From NCBI GenBank assembly GCA_018139225.1, contig JAGSNX010000003.1:124001-188000 (forward strand): a DNA stretch of 64,000 bases. Reading direction: 5' to 3'. The notes beneath the pieces were generated by a model. The model saw nothing but the letters and a program-made list of their open reading frames with translations, did not search any database and was not told where the DNA came from. Every line of letters starts with the position of its first letter. The stretch's first letter is position 1. The DNA is from Microvirga sp. SRT01 (GTDB lineage Bacteria; Pseudomonadota; Alphaproteobacteria; Sphingomonadales; Sphingomonadaceae). Both the position numbers and the translations under genes were made by a program. Shown here in pieces: positions 1 to 7,480 of the stretch.

Positions 1-129
1 TCGTCCCGGCATCCACCGGTCCGCTGGTGCAAACGCTCGCGGCTGGGAGCAATGCTGCCGCAGGGACATCCGGACCGGGCGGTCTTTGGCCGGGAACTAT
101 CCTGCTCGGCCCACGCCTCGCAAGCGCGC
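1..129. other. No gene recognised at left edge
   Basis: No convincing coding frame is visible. The first 30 bases contain GGCATCCACCGG, which resembles one arm of the palindromic intergenic repeat at 52503-52598, so the window may begin inside a copy of that repeat. This is a weak resemblance. Confidence 0.3.
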
Positions 130-864
130 CTATTCGGCGCCGACCTGATCCAGATGCAGGTAGCGTGAGTTGAAATCGGCCACGTCGACGATCCGATCCC
201 AGTCGATCAGGCGGACGTGTCGCCGGTCGCGCGCGATCAGTCCATCGACTTCCAGCGCCTTCAGCGTGCGATTGACGTGCACGCTGGTCAGCCCGGTCGC
301 ATCGCCCAGTTGTTCCTGCGTCATCGGCAATTCATACTGGAGATGCCCGGCGATCCCGGCCGCCCGCGCGCGCAACGTGAACTCGCACAGCAGGTGCGCC
401 ACCCGCGTCTTGGCGTCGCGCCGGCCGAGATTGGTGATCCATTCGCGATACACCGATCCCGCTACCAGCGCATCGACCCACAAGGCCTCGCCGATCGCGG
501 GGTGCGTCAGTGCCAACTGTCGCAGCCCTTCGCGGCTGACCTCCGCCGTCTCCATCCGCGTCAGCGACTGGACGTTATGATCCGCGCATCGCAGGAACAG
601 GTGCTGCACGTCGATGAAATCACCCTGCATCTCCAGCGCCACGATCTGCCGCGCACCCTCCCGCGTCAGCTTCTGGCGATAGGCGATGCCGGAGATGATG
701 AAGGCGCAGGTCGGGCGTGGCGGCTCGCCTTCGCGGACCAGATAGCTGCCGGCTTCGTACTGACGGTGCTGAACAACCATCGCCGCGACAGCCGTCCGAT
801 CGGCGGCGCTGAGCCGCGCCCGCATTTCCAGCTTCCGGACGACGATTGCGGCAACATCGGACAC
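130..864 (-). CDS. Crp/Fnr family transcriptional regulator
   Basis: A 244-residue cytoplasmic regulator with an N-terminal cyclic-nucleotide-binding-like beta barrel (about residues 20-140; YEAGSYLVREGE and ALEMQGDFIDV are typical strands) and a C-terminal winged helix (about 160-235) whose recognition region reads TQEQLGDATGLTSVHVNRTL. It lacks the N-terminal cysteine cluster of true Fnr, so an iron-sulfur oxygen sensor is unlikely. It lies 116 bp downstream of the MpaB-like gene on the same strand. A half-conserved Fnr-type site (TTGATCTATGTTGG on the minus strand, 971-984) overlaps the stop codon of that gene and could be its control site. The ligand is unknown. Confidence 0.9.
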   Translation of the reverse strand: MSDVAAIVVRKLEMRARLSAADRTAVAAMVVQHRQYEAGSYLVREGEPPRPTCAFIISGIAYRQKLTREGARQIVALEMQGDFIDVQHLFLRCADHNVQSLTRMETAEVSREGLRQLALTHPAIGEALWVDALVAGSVYREWITNLGRRDAKTRVAHLLCEFTLRARAAGIAGHLQYELPMTQEQLGDATGLTSVHVNRTLKALEVDGLIARDRRHVRLIDWDRIVDVADFNSRYLHLDQVGAE

Positions 865-980
865 TGGCCTACTCCCTGGGGCGGGAGCGCAAGTCTGTCT
901 CTGTCGCCTGAACCCAGCGCGTTAGCCGAACGCCGATTTCCGCTCGCTAACATGGTCCACTAGCGAAACGCCAACATAGA

Positions 981-1901
981 TCAAGAGGTCGGCTTCAACG
1001 CCCAGCGCAGGACGTGCCCGATGCCCGCTGCACCCACTCGGATGCCGGCCCCGGCCCGCGCCTGGGCCGGCGCATCCCAGCCATGTAGCCGCTTCGCCCA
1101 AAGCGGCAATAGATCGACGGCAGCCTTCAACATCAAGGTGTTAGCCGGCCCACCTATCATCCCGCCGACCGGCTGGTTCAGCAGTCGGCGCGCCACGTCG
1201 CGCGTGCGGTGATCGACGCGCAGGGCCGGTCGCATTCCCTCCAGATACGCCGACAACATCGCCCGGCTGGTCGGAACATTTTCTGCACCTAAAGCTTGGG
1301 CGATTTGCGCCATTTCGGAGATATAGGCGTCCTGCCGCGCCATCGGCATCGCCGGATCGCGATACGCCAGATGCGCGCGCAGGAAACACTCGACCTCCGC
1401 CGCATGGACCCAGGTCAGCAACGCCGGATCGTCCGCGGCATAGGGTCGGCCATCGGGCAGCGTCCCCACGACGTGCCGGTGGATGCCGCGCACACGGGCG
1501 ATCGACGCGTTCGCCGCCGCCGTCGATCCATAGGTGGTCACGGTCACGAACTGCGCCGTCCGCTTCAGCCGCCCCGCCATGCCGCGCCGGAAATCGCTAT
1601 GATCCCAGACGCCTGCCAGCGCGCCGGGATGCAACATCTGCATCAGCAGCGACGCCGTGCCGCCGATCAGCATGCTCGGGAAGTCGCCATGTACCGCCCA
1701 TGTCGCGGAGTCCGGCCCGAACAGACCGTCGTCACCCTCGGGCCGCGACAGGTCGAGTTCGGTCGATCCGACCATCGCCCGCATCCGATCGCCCAGCACG
1801 GTGCGGACGCGTTCGCCCAGCGCCCGGTCTGTCAACGCCCGGTCTGTCAACGCCCGGTCTGTCAGCGCCCGTTTTTTCCACGCCCGTTCTTTCAATGCCA
1901 C
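981..1901 (-). CDS. Oxygenase MpaB family (DUF2236) protein
   Basis: About 306 residues. The conserved body runs from GPDSATWAVHGDFPSMLIGG through QMLHPGALAGVWDHSDF and ends near RLLNQPVGGMIGG, the usual order in DUF2236/MpaB-type proteins, a heme-linked oxygenase-like family related to latex-clearing protein. The exact reaction is unknown. The start is uncertain: GTG at 1901 or TTG at 1895 would overlap the dapF stop, so the two genes look translationally coupled. The first ~30 codons are built from five imperfect 15-bp repeats coding KERAW, KKRAL and three TDRAL units, which are not part of the family domain. A later GTG just after the repeats is also possible. Confidence 0.8.
   Translation of the reverse strand: MALKERAWKKRALTDRALTDRALTDRALGERVRTVLGDRMRAMVGSTELDLSRPEGDDGLFGPDSATWAVHGDFPSMLIGGTASLLMQMLHPGALAGVWDHSDFRRGMAGRLKRTAQFVTVTTYGSTAAANASIARVRGIHRHVVGTLPDGRPYAADDPALLTWVHAAEVECFLRAHLAYRDPAMPMARQDAYISEMAQIAQALGAENVPTSRAMLSAYLEGMRPALRVDHRTRDVARRLLNQPVGGMIGGPANTLMLKAAVDLLPLWAKRLHGWDAPAQARAGAGIRVGAAGIGHVLRWALKPTS
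1818..1892 (-). repeat. Five imperfect 15-bp tandem repeats
   Basis: On the minus strand five consecutive 15-base units share the core CGGGCG. The last three are nearly identical (ACAGACCGGGCGTTG type). They are in frame with the MpaB-like gene and begin directly at the dapF stop codon. Gain or loss of a unit would keep the frame. Confidence 0.85.
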
Positions 1902-2833
1902 CGCGCCGCCGTCCGCACTATGCCGTCCCATGCCGCGATTTCCGAGTCGTACCGGTCGGTCACCGTCAGTTCGCAGACATCGTCCGTACCGATCACGACC
2001 TCGCCGACCCACTCGAACGTCGCGTTGCCCGACAGCGTGACCATCGCGTCCTCGCCCGCCACCGCGCGGACCAGCCCGCCGCGGTTGAAGACGGTGACGG
2101 GCACGTCCCAGCCGATCCGCCCGGTCAGCCCCGCCGCATAGGTCGATGCCGCCATCGCGCTGCCGCAACTGTTGGTCAGGCCGACGCCGCGCTCGAACGT
2201 CCGCACGAACAGGCTGTCGCCGCGCACCTGCACGAAACTGACGTTCGCCCGCCGCGGCAACCAGTCGGGCGCGGCCTCGCAGATATCGCCGATCGCCGAC
2301 AGTTCCGCATCGTCGATCGTATCGACGAAGCTGACGAGGTGTGGATTGGGGATCGCCACCGCCGTGAACGCCCGCTCGCTGCTCAGCATCGGCACCGGCT
2401 GCTCGACCGCCCGCGCCAGATCGCCGAGCGGCCACGCACTGGCATCCAGCGACGCAGGGCCGGCCCGCTCCGACACCGTGTAGACGCCCGGCGCGATGTC
2501 GCCGTCACGCTCGGCCCACGCGATCGAGCCGTTCAATTGCACGCCGCCGCGGTCGATCCCCAGCGCCTCGAACCCCATCCGCGCGACGCAGCGCAGTCCG
2601 TTCAGGCACGTCTCCGCTTCCGACCCGTCGACGTTGAACATCCGGAACCCGATCGGCCGCTCCGTCGTGCCGGGGGTCATCAGCAACAGCCCGTCGCCGC
2701 CGACCGGCCCGGCCCGATCCGCCAGCACCCGCGCGACCCGCGCCCACTCGGCATCCGACAGCGCGATGTCCCGCGCGTCGATCATCGGGAAATCGTTGCC
2801 GGACCCGTGGCATTTGGTGATCGCAAACCGCAT
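1892..2833 (-). CDS. dapF: Diaminopimelate epimerase
   Basis: A 313-residue DapF-fold protein that would interconvert LL- and meso-diaminopimelate in lysine and peptidoglycan synthesis. The start MRFAITKCHGSGNDF matches the family. The two catalytic cysteines are present in NVDGSEAETCLNGLRC (about residue 78) and in GLTNSCGSAMAAS (about residue 230). The usual CGNG motif reads CLNG here and the usual ACGTGA reads SCGSAM, and the protein is longer than the usual ~275 residues, so it is a divergent member and could act on a related substrate. The downstream MpaB-like gene overlaps its stop. Confidence 0.85.
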   Translation of the reverse strand: MRFAITKCHGSGNDFPMIDARDIALSDAEWARVARVLADRAGPVGGDGLLLMTPGTTERPIGFRMFNVDGSEAETCLNGLRCVARMGFEALGIDRGGVQLNGSIAWAERDGDIAPGVYTVSERAGPASLDASAWPLGDLARAVEQPVPMLSSERAFTAVAIPNPHLVSFVDTIDDAELSAIGDICEAAPDWLPRRANVSFVQVRGDSLFVRTFERGVGLTNSCGSAMAASTYAAGLTGRIGWDVPVTVFNRGGLVRAVAGEDAMVTLSGNATFEWVGEVVIGTDDVCELTVTDRYDSEIAAWDGIVRTAARWH

Positions 2834-2898
2834 GCTTCCCTATCTAGGGGCGCGGGGCGGCGGATGCCACGCGGCGGATGCCCCCAACCGATCAAAGT

Positions 2899-3375
2899 TC
2901 AGCCGATCCGGTAATGGCTCGCCAGCCGGTCCAGCGCCATCGTCAGCACCAGCCGCCCGGACCGCGTCGGCCACCCCAGTTTCTTCTCCGCTGCCGGCAA
3001 CGCCTCGCCCGCACACACCACCCGCCACAGCACGTCGCACAGCCCCGGTCCCACGCCCGCAATCGCCGCATCGAACCGCCGTTTCGCCGCCAGTTGCGCG
3101 GTCGCCGTGTCCAGCCCGTCGCCCCCGCCGCCATCCACCCGCTCGCTCCACCGCATCGTTACCGACGGCGCCATCGCCGCCCGCTCGTGATCCATCCGCA
3201 ACCGCTCCCCCGCCGCAACCTGCCGCGGCGTGACCAGCCCCCGCGCCGCCAGCCACGACAAGGGCGACTCGGCGACGTTCACCGCCACCCGCCTGCCCCC
3301 GAACGTCGCCGCCGTAATTTCCCGCCGCAATTCCTGCATCACACCGTCCTTCGCTCTCGATGTGGCGGATGACAT
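2899..3375 (-). CDS. DUF6456 domain protein
   Basis: About 158 residues. The C-terminal half carries the DUF6456 signature: GERLRMDHERA, then RRFDAAIAGVGPGLCDVLWRV, then KKLGWPTRSGRLVLTMALDRLASHY. The family is common in alphaproteobacteria and is often considered DNA-binding, but no function is established. ATG 3375 is chosen because AGGAG lies about 8 bases upstream; ATG 3339 is the alternative. It is transcribed divergently from the YopT-like gene. Confidence 0.8.
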   Translation of the reverse strand: MSSATSRAKDGVMQELRREITAATFGGRRVAVNVAESPLSWLAARGLVTPRQVAAGERLRMDHERAAMAPSVTMRWSERVDGGGGDGLDTATAQLAAKRRFDAAIAGVGPGLCDVLWRVVCAGEALPAAEKKLGWPTRSGRLVLTMALDRLASHYRIG

Positions 3376-3510
3376 GATCCGGCTCCTGTAGGACAGCCGG
3401 TGCAGCAATTTTGATGGAGCTGCGTTCCGCCGCGACGATGCTGTCCAAATTGATTGACGAACGGGCGTGGCGACGCGATGCGTATCGTTCGGGATTCAAG
3501 GGGATCTGAC

Positions 3511-4218
3511 ATGCCGGATATGGACAAGTCTTGGAACAAGGTTCGGGACAAGCTGCCGGAATTCATCGCCCTTGCGCGCAAGTTCAACGCGACAGATATC
3601 GTACCTACCTCGCAAGCCCTTATTCTTGCTGAACTTAGTCCGGATTCTGGTGGCTGGTGTTTCGGATTGTCGATGGCATACATCATTGGCATGGCCCGCG
3701 GCGACAGCGCCGCGTCGATCATCGGCAACGGGTATCAGGCTGCCGGTTTCGCCGCCGGTAAAACCGATCAGACCCGCATCGGGCAGTGGACCGGCAACAT
3801 CCGAAACTACCACAGTCGCCAGCACGCGGAATATCAGGTGTCGGAAGATGTCGGCCAGGCGGGTCTCATTACGTCCGAGTGGAATACCGAATATTCGGAT
3901 TATTTCGGCCGGTTCGGGAAGGTCGCCAAGGGGCTGGTTTCGATCGGCACCGGCTACGCGCTCGTCAATTCTCCCAATCACTCGATGGCGGCGGCGGTCG
4001 GCCGGACCTTCAGCTTCTACGACCCCAATTTCGGCTCGGTGACGTTCGCGACCGCGCAACAGTTTCAGGATTTCTTCGTCGCGTGGTTTGACAAGGATTT
4101 CATCCAGCGGTCGTACAAGGGCACCGCCGGCGGTGCGAAGAACGGCCCGCCCGCAAAGTCGCTGGTCATCAAGCTTTGCGTCTTTCAGGCGCAGCGGCAA
4201 CGGTCTGGTGGGCGCTGA
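3511..4218 (+). CDS. YopT-like (C58) cysteine protease domain protein
   Basis: A 235-residue protein. Numbered from ATG 3511 (AAGGGG seven bases upstream), it shows Cys50 in GGWCFGLSMAYI, His157 in NHSMAAAV and Asp171 in FYDPNFGSVTF. The motifs, their order and spacing (C-H about 107, H-D 14) match peptidase family C58 (YopT, AvrPphB), whose members cleave host or toxin proteins. There is no signal peptide, repeat region or other toxin domain. Its base composition is visibly less GC-rich than its neighbours. The last ~45 codons lie beyond the catalytic domain, and the stop codon falls inside the 3' end of tRNA-Val on the other strand, suggesting insertion or truncation there. Target and secretion route cannot be told from the sequence. 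Confidence 0.7.
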   Translation: MPDMDKSWNKVRDKLPEFIALARKFNATDIVPTSQALILAELSPDSGGWCFGLSMAYIIGMARGDSAASIIGNGYQAAGFAAGKTDQTRIGQWTGNIRNYHSRQHAEYQVSEDVGQAGLITSEWNTEYSDYFGRFGKVAKGLVSIGTGYALVNSPNHSMAAAVGRTFSFYDPNFGSVTFATAQQFQDFFVAWFDKDFIQRSYKGTAGGAKNGPPAKSLVIKLCVFQAQRQRSGGR

Positions 4219-4281
4219 CGGGCTCGAACCGCCGACCCTCTCGGTGTAAACGAGATGCTCTACCAACTGAGCTAAGCGCCC
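4206..4281 (-). tRNA. tRNA-Val (anticodon TAC)
   Basis: The minus strand folds as a 76-nt tRNA. The acceptor GGGCGCT pairs with AGCGCCC, the D arm contains TAGCTCAGTTGGTAGAGC, the anticodon loop is in TCTCGTTTACACCGAGA with anticodon TAC (reads GTA valine codons), and the T arm has GGTTCGAGCCC. CCA is encoded at 4206-4208. It lies downstream of the winged-helix gene. Its 3' end overlaps the last 13 bases of the YopT-like gene in antisense, and no obvious terminator follows it. Confidence 0.97.
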
Positions 4282-4308
4282 CCGGTGTGTCCGGGTGGAC
4301 CAGTCCTG

Positions 4309-5271
4309 CTACGCGATCGGCAGGCCGGCTCGCCGGACCGCCGCCACATAGGCATGCATCCCCTGCCGCGCTTTTTCGGACAATGCAACAAAGGCGCGGC
4401 GGCGATCGCTCGGATCGGGTTCGCGCACCAGCAACCCGATCGCGGTCAGCTTCCCGATCCAGCGCAACGCCGTCGTCGACGCCACCGCGGACGCGATGCA
4501 CAGGCTCGACACCGACACGCGTTCGCCCTCCAGATGCGCGGCATACAGGTCCAGCACCATGTCCCACGCCGGATCCTCGAACAGCCCCTCGCCCAGGAAA
4601 CCGTCCCGCAATCGCCGCGCGCGGATCGTCTGGCGGACCAGCGCGGCCACCTCGGCGGCGTCGATCCCGGCCTGCTCCGCGCCCGGTTCGATGCCGAAGC
4701 CGTTGCGCCGGTCCGCGACCACGCTGGCATCGTTCCGCGGCGGCTCCACCCCGTTCGCGCGCGCATCACCCTCTCGCGCCAGTCGCGCGAGCAGGTCGGC
4801 GATCCGCGCGACCTCCTCGTTCAGACGCGCCAGCGGCGACGGCTCGCCCTCGCGGACGTGGTCGCGGAGCATCGGGTCGCCCAGCCGCCCCGCCGCCGCC
4901 GCAACCGCCGCCAGCCGGTCGAACGCGTCCGGCTCCACCAGCAGCGCCTGATCCCGCGTCAGCAGCAGCGCCGCAACGAGATCGATCTGCGCGGTGCCCA
5001 GCGCCACCACCAGCGGCAACCCCAGCGCGGTCGCCACCGCATCGATCCGCGGCAGCGTACCGAGCAGCACCGCCTCCTGAACCCCCTCCGCCTCGACCAG
5101 CAGCATCGGCCGCCCGGCATGTCGCCCCAGTTCCACCGCCAGGACATCCCAGCCCAGCGTCGCGAGCATCCGCCCGCCGCACCGCGTCACCGCCGCCTCG
5201 TAGCCGCGATCGGAATCCCCGATCGCCAGCGCCGCGAAGCTGGCGGGCGCGGCGCCCCACCCGGTTGCCAC
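4309..5271 (-). CDS. Winged-helix (MarR-like) DNA-binding protein
   Basis: A 320-residue protein. The C-terminal ~100 residues form a MarR-like winged helix: LDLYAAHLEGERVSVSSLCIASAVASTTALRWIGKLTAIGLLVREPDPSDRRRAFVALS has the helix-turn-helix followed by the DRR wing (motif broken here only for description; residues about 230-300). The first ~200 residues have no recognised fold and are alanine/leucine-rich. The start lies 2 bp after the pntB stop, so it is probably the last protein gene of the pnt transcript. The target is unknown. Confidence 0.7.
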   Translation of the reverse strand: MATGWGAAPASFAALAIGDSDRGYEAAVTRCGGRMLATLGWDVLAVELGRHAGRPMLLVEAEGVQEAVLLGTLPRIDAVATALGLPLVVALGTAQIDLVAALLLTRDQALLVEPDAFDRLAAVAAAAGRLGDPMLRDHVREGEPSPLARLNEEVARIADLLARLAREGDARANGVEPPRNDASVVADRRNGFGIEPGAEQAGIDAAEVAALVRQTIRARRLRDGFLGEGLFEDPAWDMVLDLYAAHLEGERVSVSSLCIASAVASTTALRWIGKLTAIGLLVREPDPSDRRRAFVALSEKARQGMHAYVAAVRRAGLPIA

Positions 5272-5273
5272 GG

Positions 5274-6707
5274 TCAGCCGATCGCCTTGACGATCTCTTC
5301 GACCATCTTCTTCGCATCGGCGAGCAGCATCATCGTATTGTCCATGTAGAACACGTCGTTGTCGACGCCGGCATAGCCGACCCCGCCCATGCTGCGCTTG
5401 ATGAACAGCACCGTCTTCGCCTTCTCCACGTCCAGCACCGGCATGCCGTAGATCGGCGACGTCTTGTCGGTTTTCGCGGCGGGATTGGTCACGTCGTTCG
5501 CGCCGATCACGAACGCCACGTCGGTCTGCGCGAATTCGGAGTTGATGTCCTCCAGTTCGAACACCTCGTCATACGGCACGTTCGCCTCCGCCAGCAGCAC
5601 GTTCATATGCCCCGGCATCCGCCCCGCGACCGGGTGGATCGCGTATTTCACGCGCACCCCGTGCTCTTTGAGCTTATCGCCCATTTCGCGCAGCACGTGC
5701 TGCGCCTGCGCCACCGCCATGCCGTATCCCGGCACGATGATGACCTGTTCGGCCTGTTGCATCAGGAACGCCGCATCCTCCGCCGATCCGCGTTTCCACG
5801 GGCGGTCGACCTTGTCGCCGCCGCCGCTCGTGTCCGCCACCGCGCCGAAGCCGCCGGCGATCACGCTGATGAAGCTGCGGTTCATCGCCCGGCACATGAT
5901 ATAGCTCAGGATCGCGCCCGACGATCCGACCAGCGCGCCGGTGATGATCATCGCCGTATTGCCCAGCGTGAAGCCCATCGCCGCCGCCGCCCAGCCCGAA
6001 TAGCTGTTCAGCATCGACACCACGACGGGCATGTCGGCACCGCCGATCGGGATGATGAGCAGGAACCCGATCGCGAACGACAACAGGGTCACGGTCCAGA
6101 ACACCCACGGCGCCTGATCCTGCGTGAAATACATGACGAGCCCGACGATCGACCCCAGCACGCCCAGGTTCAGCATGTGCCGCCCCGGCAACAGGATCGG
6201 CTTGCCGCCCATGTTGCCGTTCAGCTTCAGGAACGCGATGATCGACCCCGAAAACGTGATCGCGCCGATGGCCACGCCCAGCCCCAGCTCGATCCGGCTG
6301 GCGGGATGAATCACCGCGAACGGCTCGCCGATCATCGGCACCACCAGCTCGGCGATTCCGAATGCGGTCGGGTTCAGATACGCCGCCACGCCGACCAGCA
6401 CCGCCGCCAGCCCGACCAGCGAGTGGAACGCCGCGACCAGCTGCGGCATCGCGGTCATCGCGATCCGGCGCGCGATGACGAAGCCGATCCCGCCGCCCAC
6501 CGCGATCGCGACGAGGATCTCCGGCAGGCTGGCGATCTCGTGCGTCACCAGCGTCGTCACGACGGCGATGCCCATGCCGATCATACCCAGCCGGTTGCCC
6601 CGCTGGCTGGTCGCCGGGCTCGACAATCCCCTGAGCGCGAGGATGAAGCACACCCCCGCCGCGAGATAGGCGAGCGCCACCCACGGATTTACGGCGACTT
6701 CATGCAT
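5274..6707 (-). CDS. pntB: NAD(P) transhydrogenase subunit beta
   Basis: A 477-residue inner-membrane subunit with about nine hydrophobic segments in the first ~260 residues (domain II), followed by the NADP(H)-binding domain III with VIIVPGYGMAVAQAQH, a Rossmann-like GYG motif, and later GANDVTNPAAKTD. With the alpha subunits it couples hydride transfer from NADH to NADP+ to proton influx, supplying NADPH. The length is normal. It is co-directional with pntAB (21-bp gap). Confidence 0.97.
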   Translation of the reverse strand: MHEVAVNPWVALAYLAAGVCFILALRGLSSPATSQRGNRLGMIGMGIAVVTTLVTHEIASLPEILVAIAVGGGIGFVIARRIAMTAMPQLVAAFHSLVGLAAVLVGVAAYLNPTAFGIAELVVPMIGEPFAVIHPASRIELGLGVAIGAITFSGSIIAFLKLNGNMGGKPILLPGRHMLNLGVLGSIVGLVMYFTQDQAPWVFWTVTLLSFAIGFLLIIPIGGADMPVVVSMLNSYSGWAAAAMGFTLGNTAMIITGALVGSSGAILSYIMCRAMNRSFISVIAGGFGAVADTSGGGDKVDRPWKRGSAEDAAFLMQQAEQVIIVPGYGMAVAQAQHVLREMGDKLKEHGVRVKYAIHPVAGRMPGHMNVLLAEANVPYDEVFELEDINSEFAQTDVAFVIGANDVTNPAAKTDKTSPIYGMPVLDVEKAKTVLFIKRSMGGVGYAGVDNDVFYMDNTMMLLADAKKMVEEIVKAIG

Positions 6708-6728
6708 GGCGGCCCCCTCTCGCCCCCG

Positions 6729-7019
6729 TCACGCGGACGGACGCTCTTTTTTCTTGTACATCGCCAGCATCCGCGCGGTGACCGCGAAGCCGCCGAAGAT
6801 ATTGACGCTCGCCAGCACCACCGCCCCCAGCCCCAGCCACTTCGCCACCGGCGACCCGGCCGCCGCCGACGCGACCAGCGCGCCGACGATGATGACGGAC
6901 GAGATGGCGTTGGTCACCGCCATCAACGGCGTGTGCAACGCCGGCGTCACCGACCACACGACGTAATAGCCGACGAAACACGCCATGACGAAGATCGACA
7001 GGATCGCGATGAAGGTCAT
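6729..7019 (-). CDS. pntAB: NAD(P) transhydrogenase alpha-2 (membrane) subunit
   Basis: 96 residues with three hydrophobic stretches (IAILSIFVMACFVGYYVVW; LMAVTNAISSVIIVGALVA; WLGLGAVVLASVNIFGGFAV). It corresponds to the C-terminal membrane part of E. coli PntA, encoded separately in alphaproteobacteria. Its ATG overlaps the stop of the DUF559 gene (ATGA). That gene stands where pntAA would normally directly precede it. Confidence 0.95.
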   Translation of the reverse strand: MTFIAILSIFVMACFVGYYVVWSVTPALHTPLMAVTNAISSVIIVGALVASAAAGSPVAKWLGLGAVVLASVNIFGGFAVTARMLAMYKKKERPSA

Positions 7020-7480
7020 GATTCAAAATCCTCCCCGGAACGGGGAGGGGGACCGCTCGCCGCAGGCGAGTGGTGGAGGGGGCGTGCCACCCGCGAGACG
7101 ATCGCCGTGACGACCGCCTCGATATCCTCCAACACTTCACCCGCGGTAAAGCGGATCACGCCGCACCCATTGTCTTGCAGATAGGTTGATCGAACGGCAT
7201 CGCGGACGGGCCGATCACCACGGCCATGCGCCTCGCCATCGATCTCGATGACCGTCAGAGCATCGCGACAAAAGAAATCGACCACATAGGGCCCGATCGG
7301 GTGCTGTCGGCGCACCTTGAAGCCCGCTCGGCCCGCCCGCAGTCTCTCCCAGAGAATCACCTCGGGCAAGCTCATCGTCCGACGCATCTTGCGTGCGATA
7401 GCGACTTCGGGGCGGAGCATGCGCGGCACGCCCCCTCCACCGGCTTCGCCGGTCCCCCTCCCCGTGCCGGGGAGGATCAT
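7016..7480 (-). CDS. DUF559 (Vsr/PD-(D/E)XK-like) endonuclease-domain protein
   Basis: 154 residues. The core (about residues 21-130: SLPEVILWERLRAG, KVRRQHPIGPYVVDFFC, LTVIEIDGEAHG) is a DUF559 domain related to the very-short-patch-repair endonuclease fold, with candidate active-site acidic residues in VVDFF and EIDG. The first 20 and last ~20 codons are translated from two inverted copies of a G/C-rich palindromic repeat, so ATG 7480 may be less natural than ATG 7420. The ATG at 7480 overlaps the pntAA stop and its own stop overlaps the pntAB ATG, so operon coupling is preserved. It has no expected role in transhydrogenase and looks like an insertion. Confidence 0.8.
   Translation of the reverse strand: MILPGTGRGTGEAGGGGVPRMLRPEVAIARKMRRTMSLPEVILWERLRAGRAGFKVRRQHPIGPYVVDFFCRDALTVIEIDGEAHGRGDRPVRDAVRSTYLQDNGCGVIRFTAGEVLEDIEAVVTAIVSRVARPLHHSPAASGPPPRSGEDFES
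7030..7088 (+). repeat. REP-like palindromic repeat, copy 1
   Basis: Two adjacent hairpins: CCTCCCCG gaa CGGGGAGG (7030-7048) and CTCGCC gca GGCGAG (7056-7071), ending in GGGGGCGTGCC. It is the inverted partner of 7425-7475. It encodes the C-terminal tail of the DUF559 protein. Confidence 0.85.
7425..7475 (-). repeat. REP-like palindromic repeat, copy 2
   Basis: On the minus strand it reads CCTCCCCGGCACGGGGAGG, then ACCGGCGAAGCCGGT, then GGAGGGGGCGTGCC: the same architecture as 7030-7088 in inverted orientation, with a different inner hairpin sequence. It encodes the first ~20 residues of the longer DUF559 reading. Confidence 0.85.

Larger units (their letters stand above)
7021..7476. mobile_element. 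Putative small DUF559 mobile unit with inverted terminal repeats
   Basis: The DUF559 core is framed by inverted copies of one palindromic repeat, 7030-7088 and 7425-7475. Both begin outside with CCTCCCCGG and end inside with GGGGGCGTGCC. Outside the unit the sequence TCATG appears at 7016-7020 and again at 7477-7481, which may be a short target duplication or simply the two ATGA gene junctions. It interrupts the otherwise contiguous pntAA-pntAB pair. No mobility has been shown for such units; this is inference from layout. Confidence 0.45.

Noticed and set aside
971..984. Fnr/FixK-type site TTGATCTATGTTGG before the Crp/Fnr gene
   Set aside because: Only the left half matches; it overlaps a stop codon and lies ~107 bp from the start, so it is kept only as a remark under that gene.
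4176..7184. Open frame of about 1000 codons on the plus strand across tRNA-Val, the winged-helix gene and pntB
   Set aside because: It passes through a tRNA and antisense of well-supported genes, with Arg/Pro/His-rich translation.
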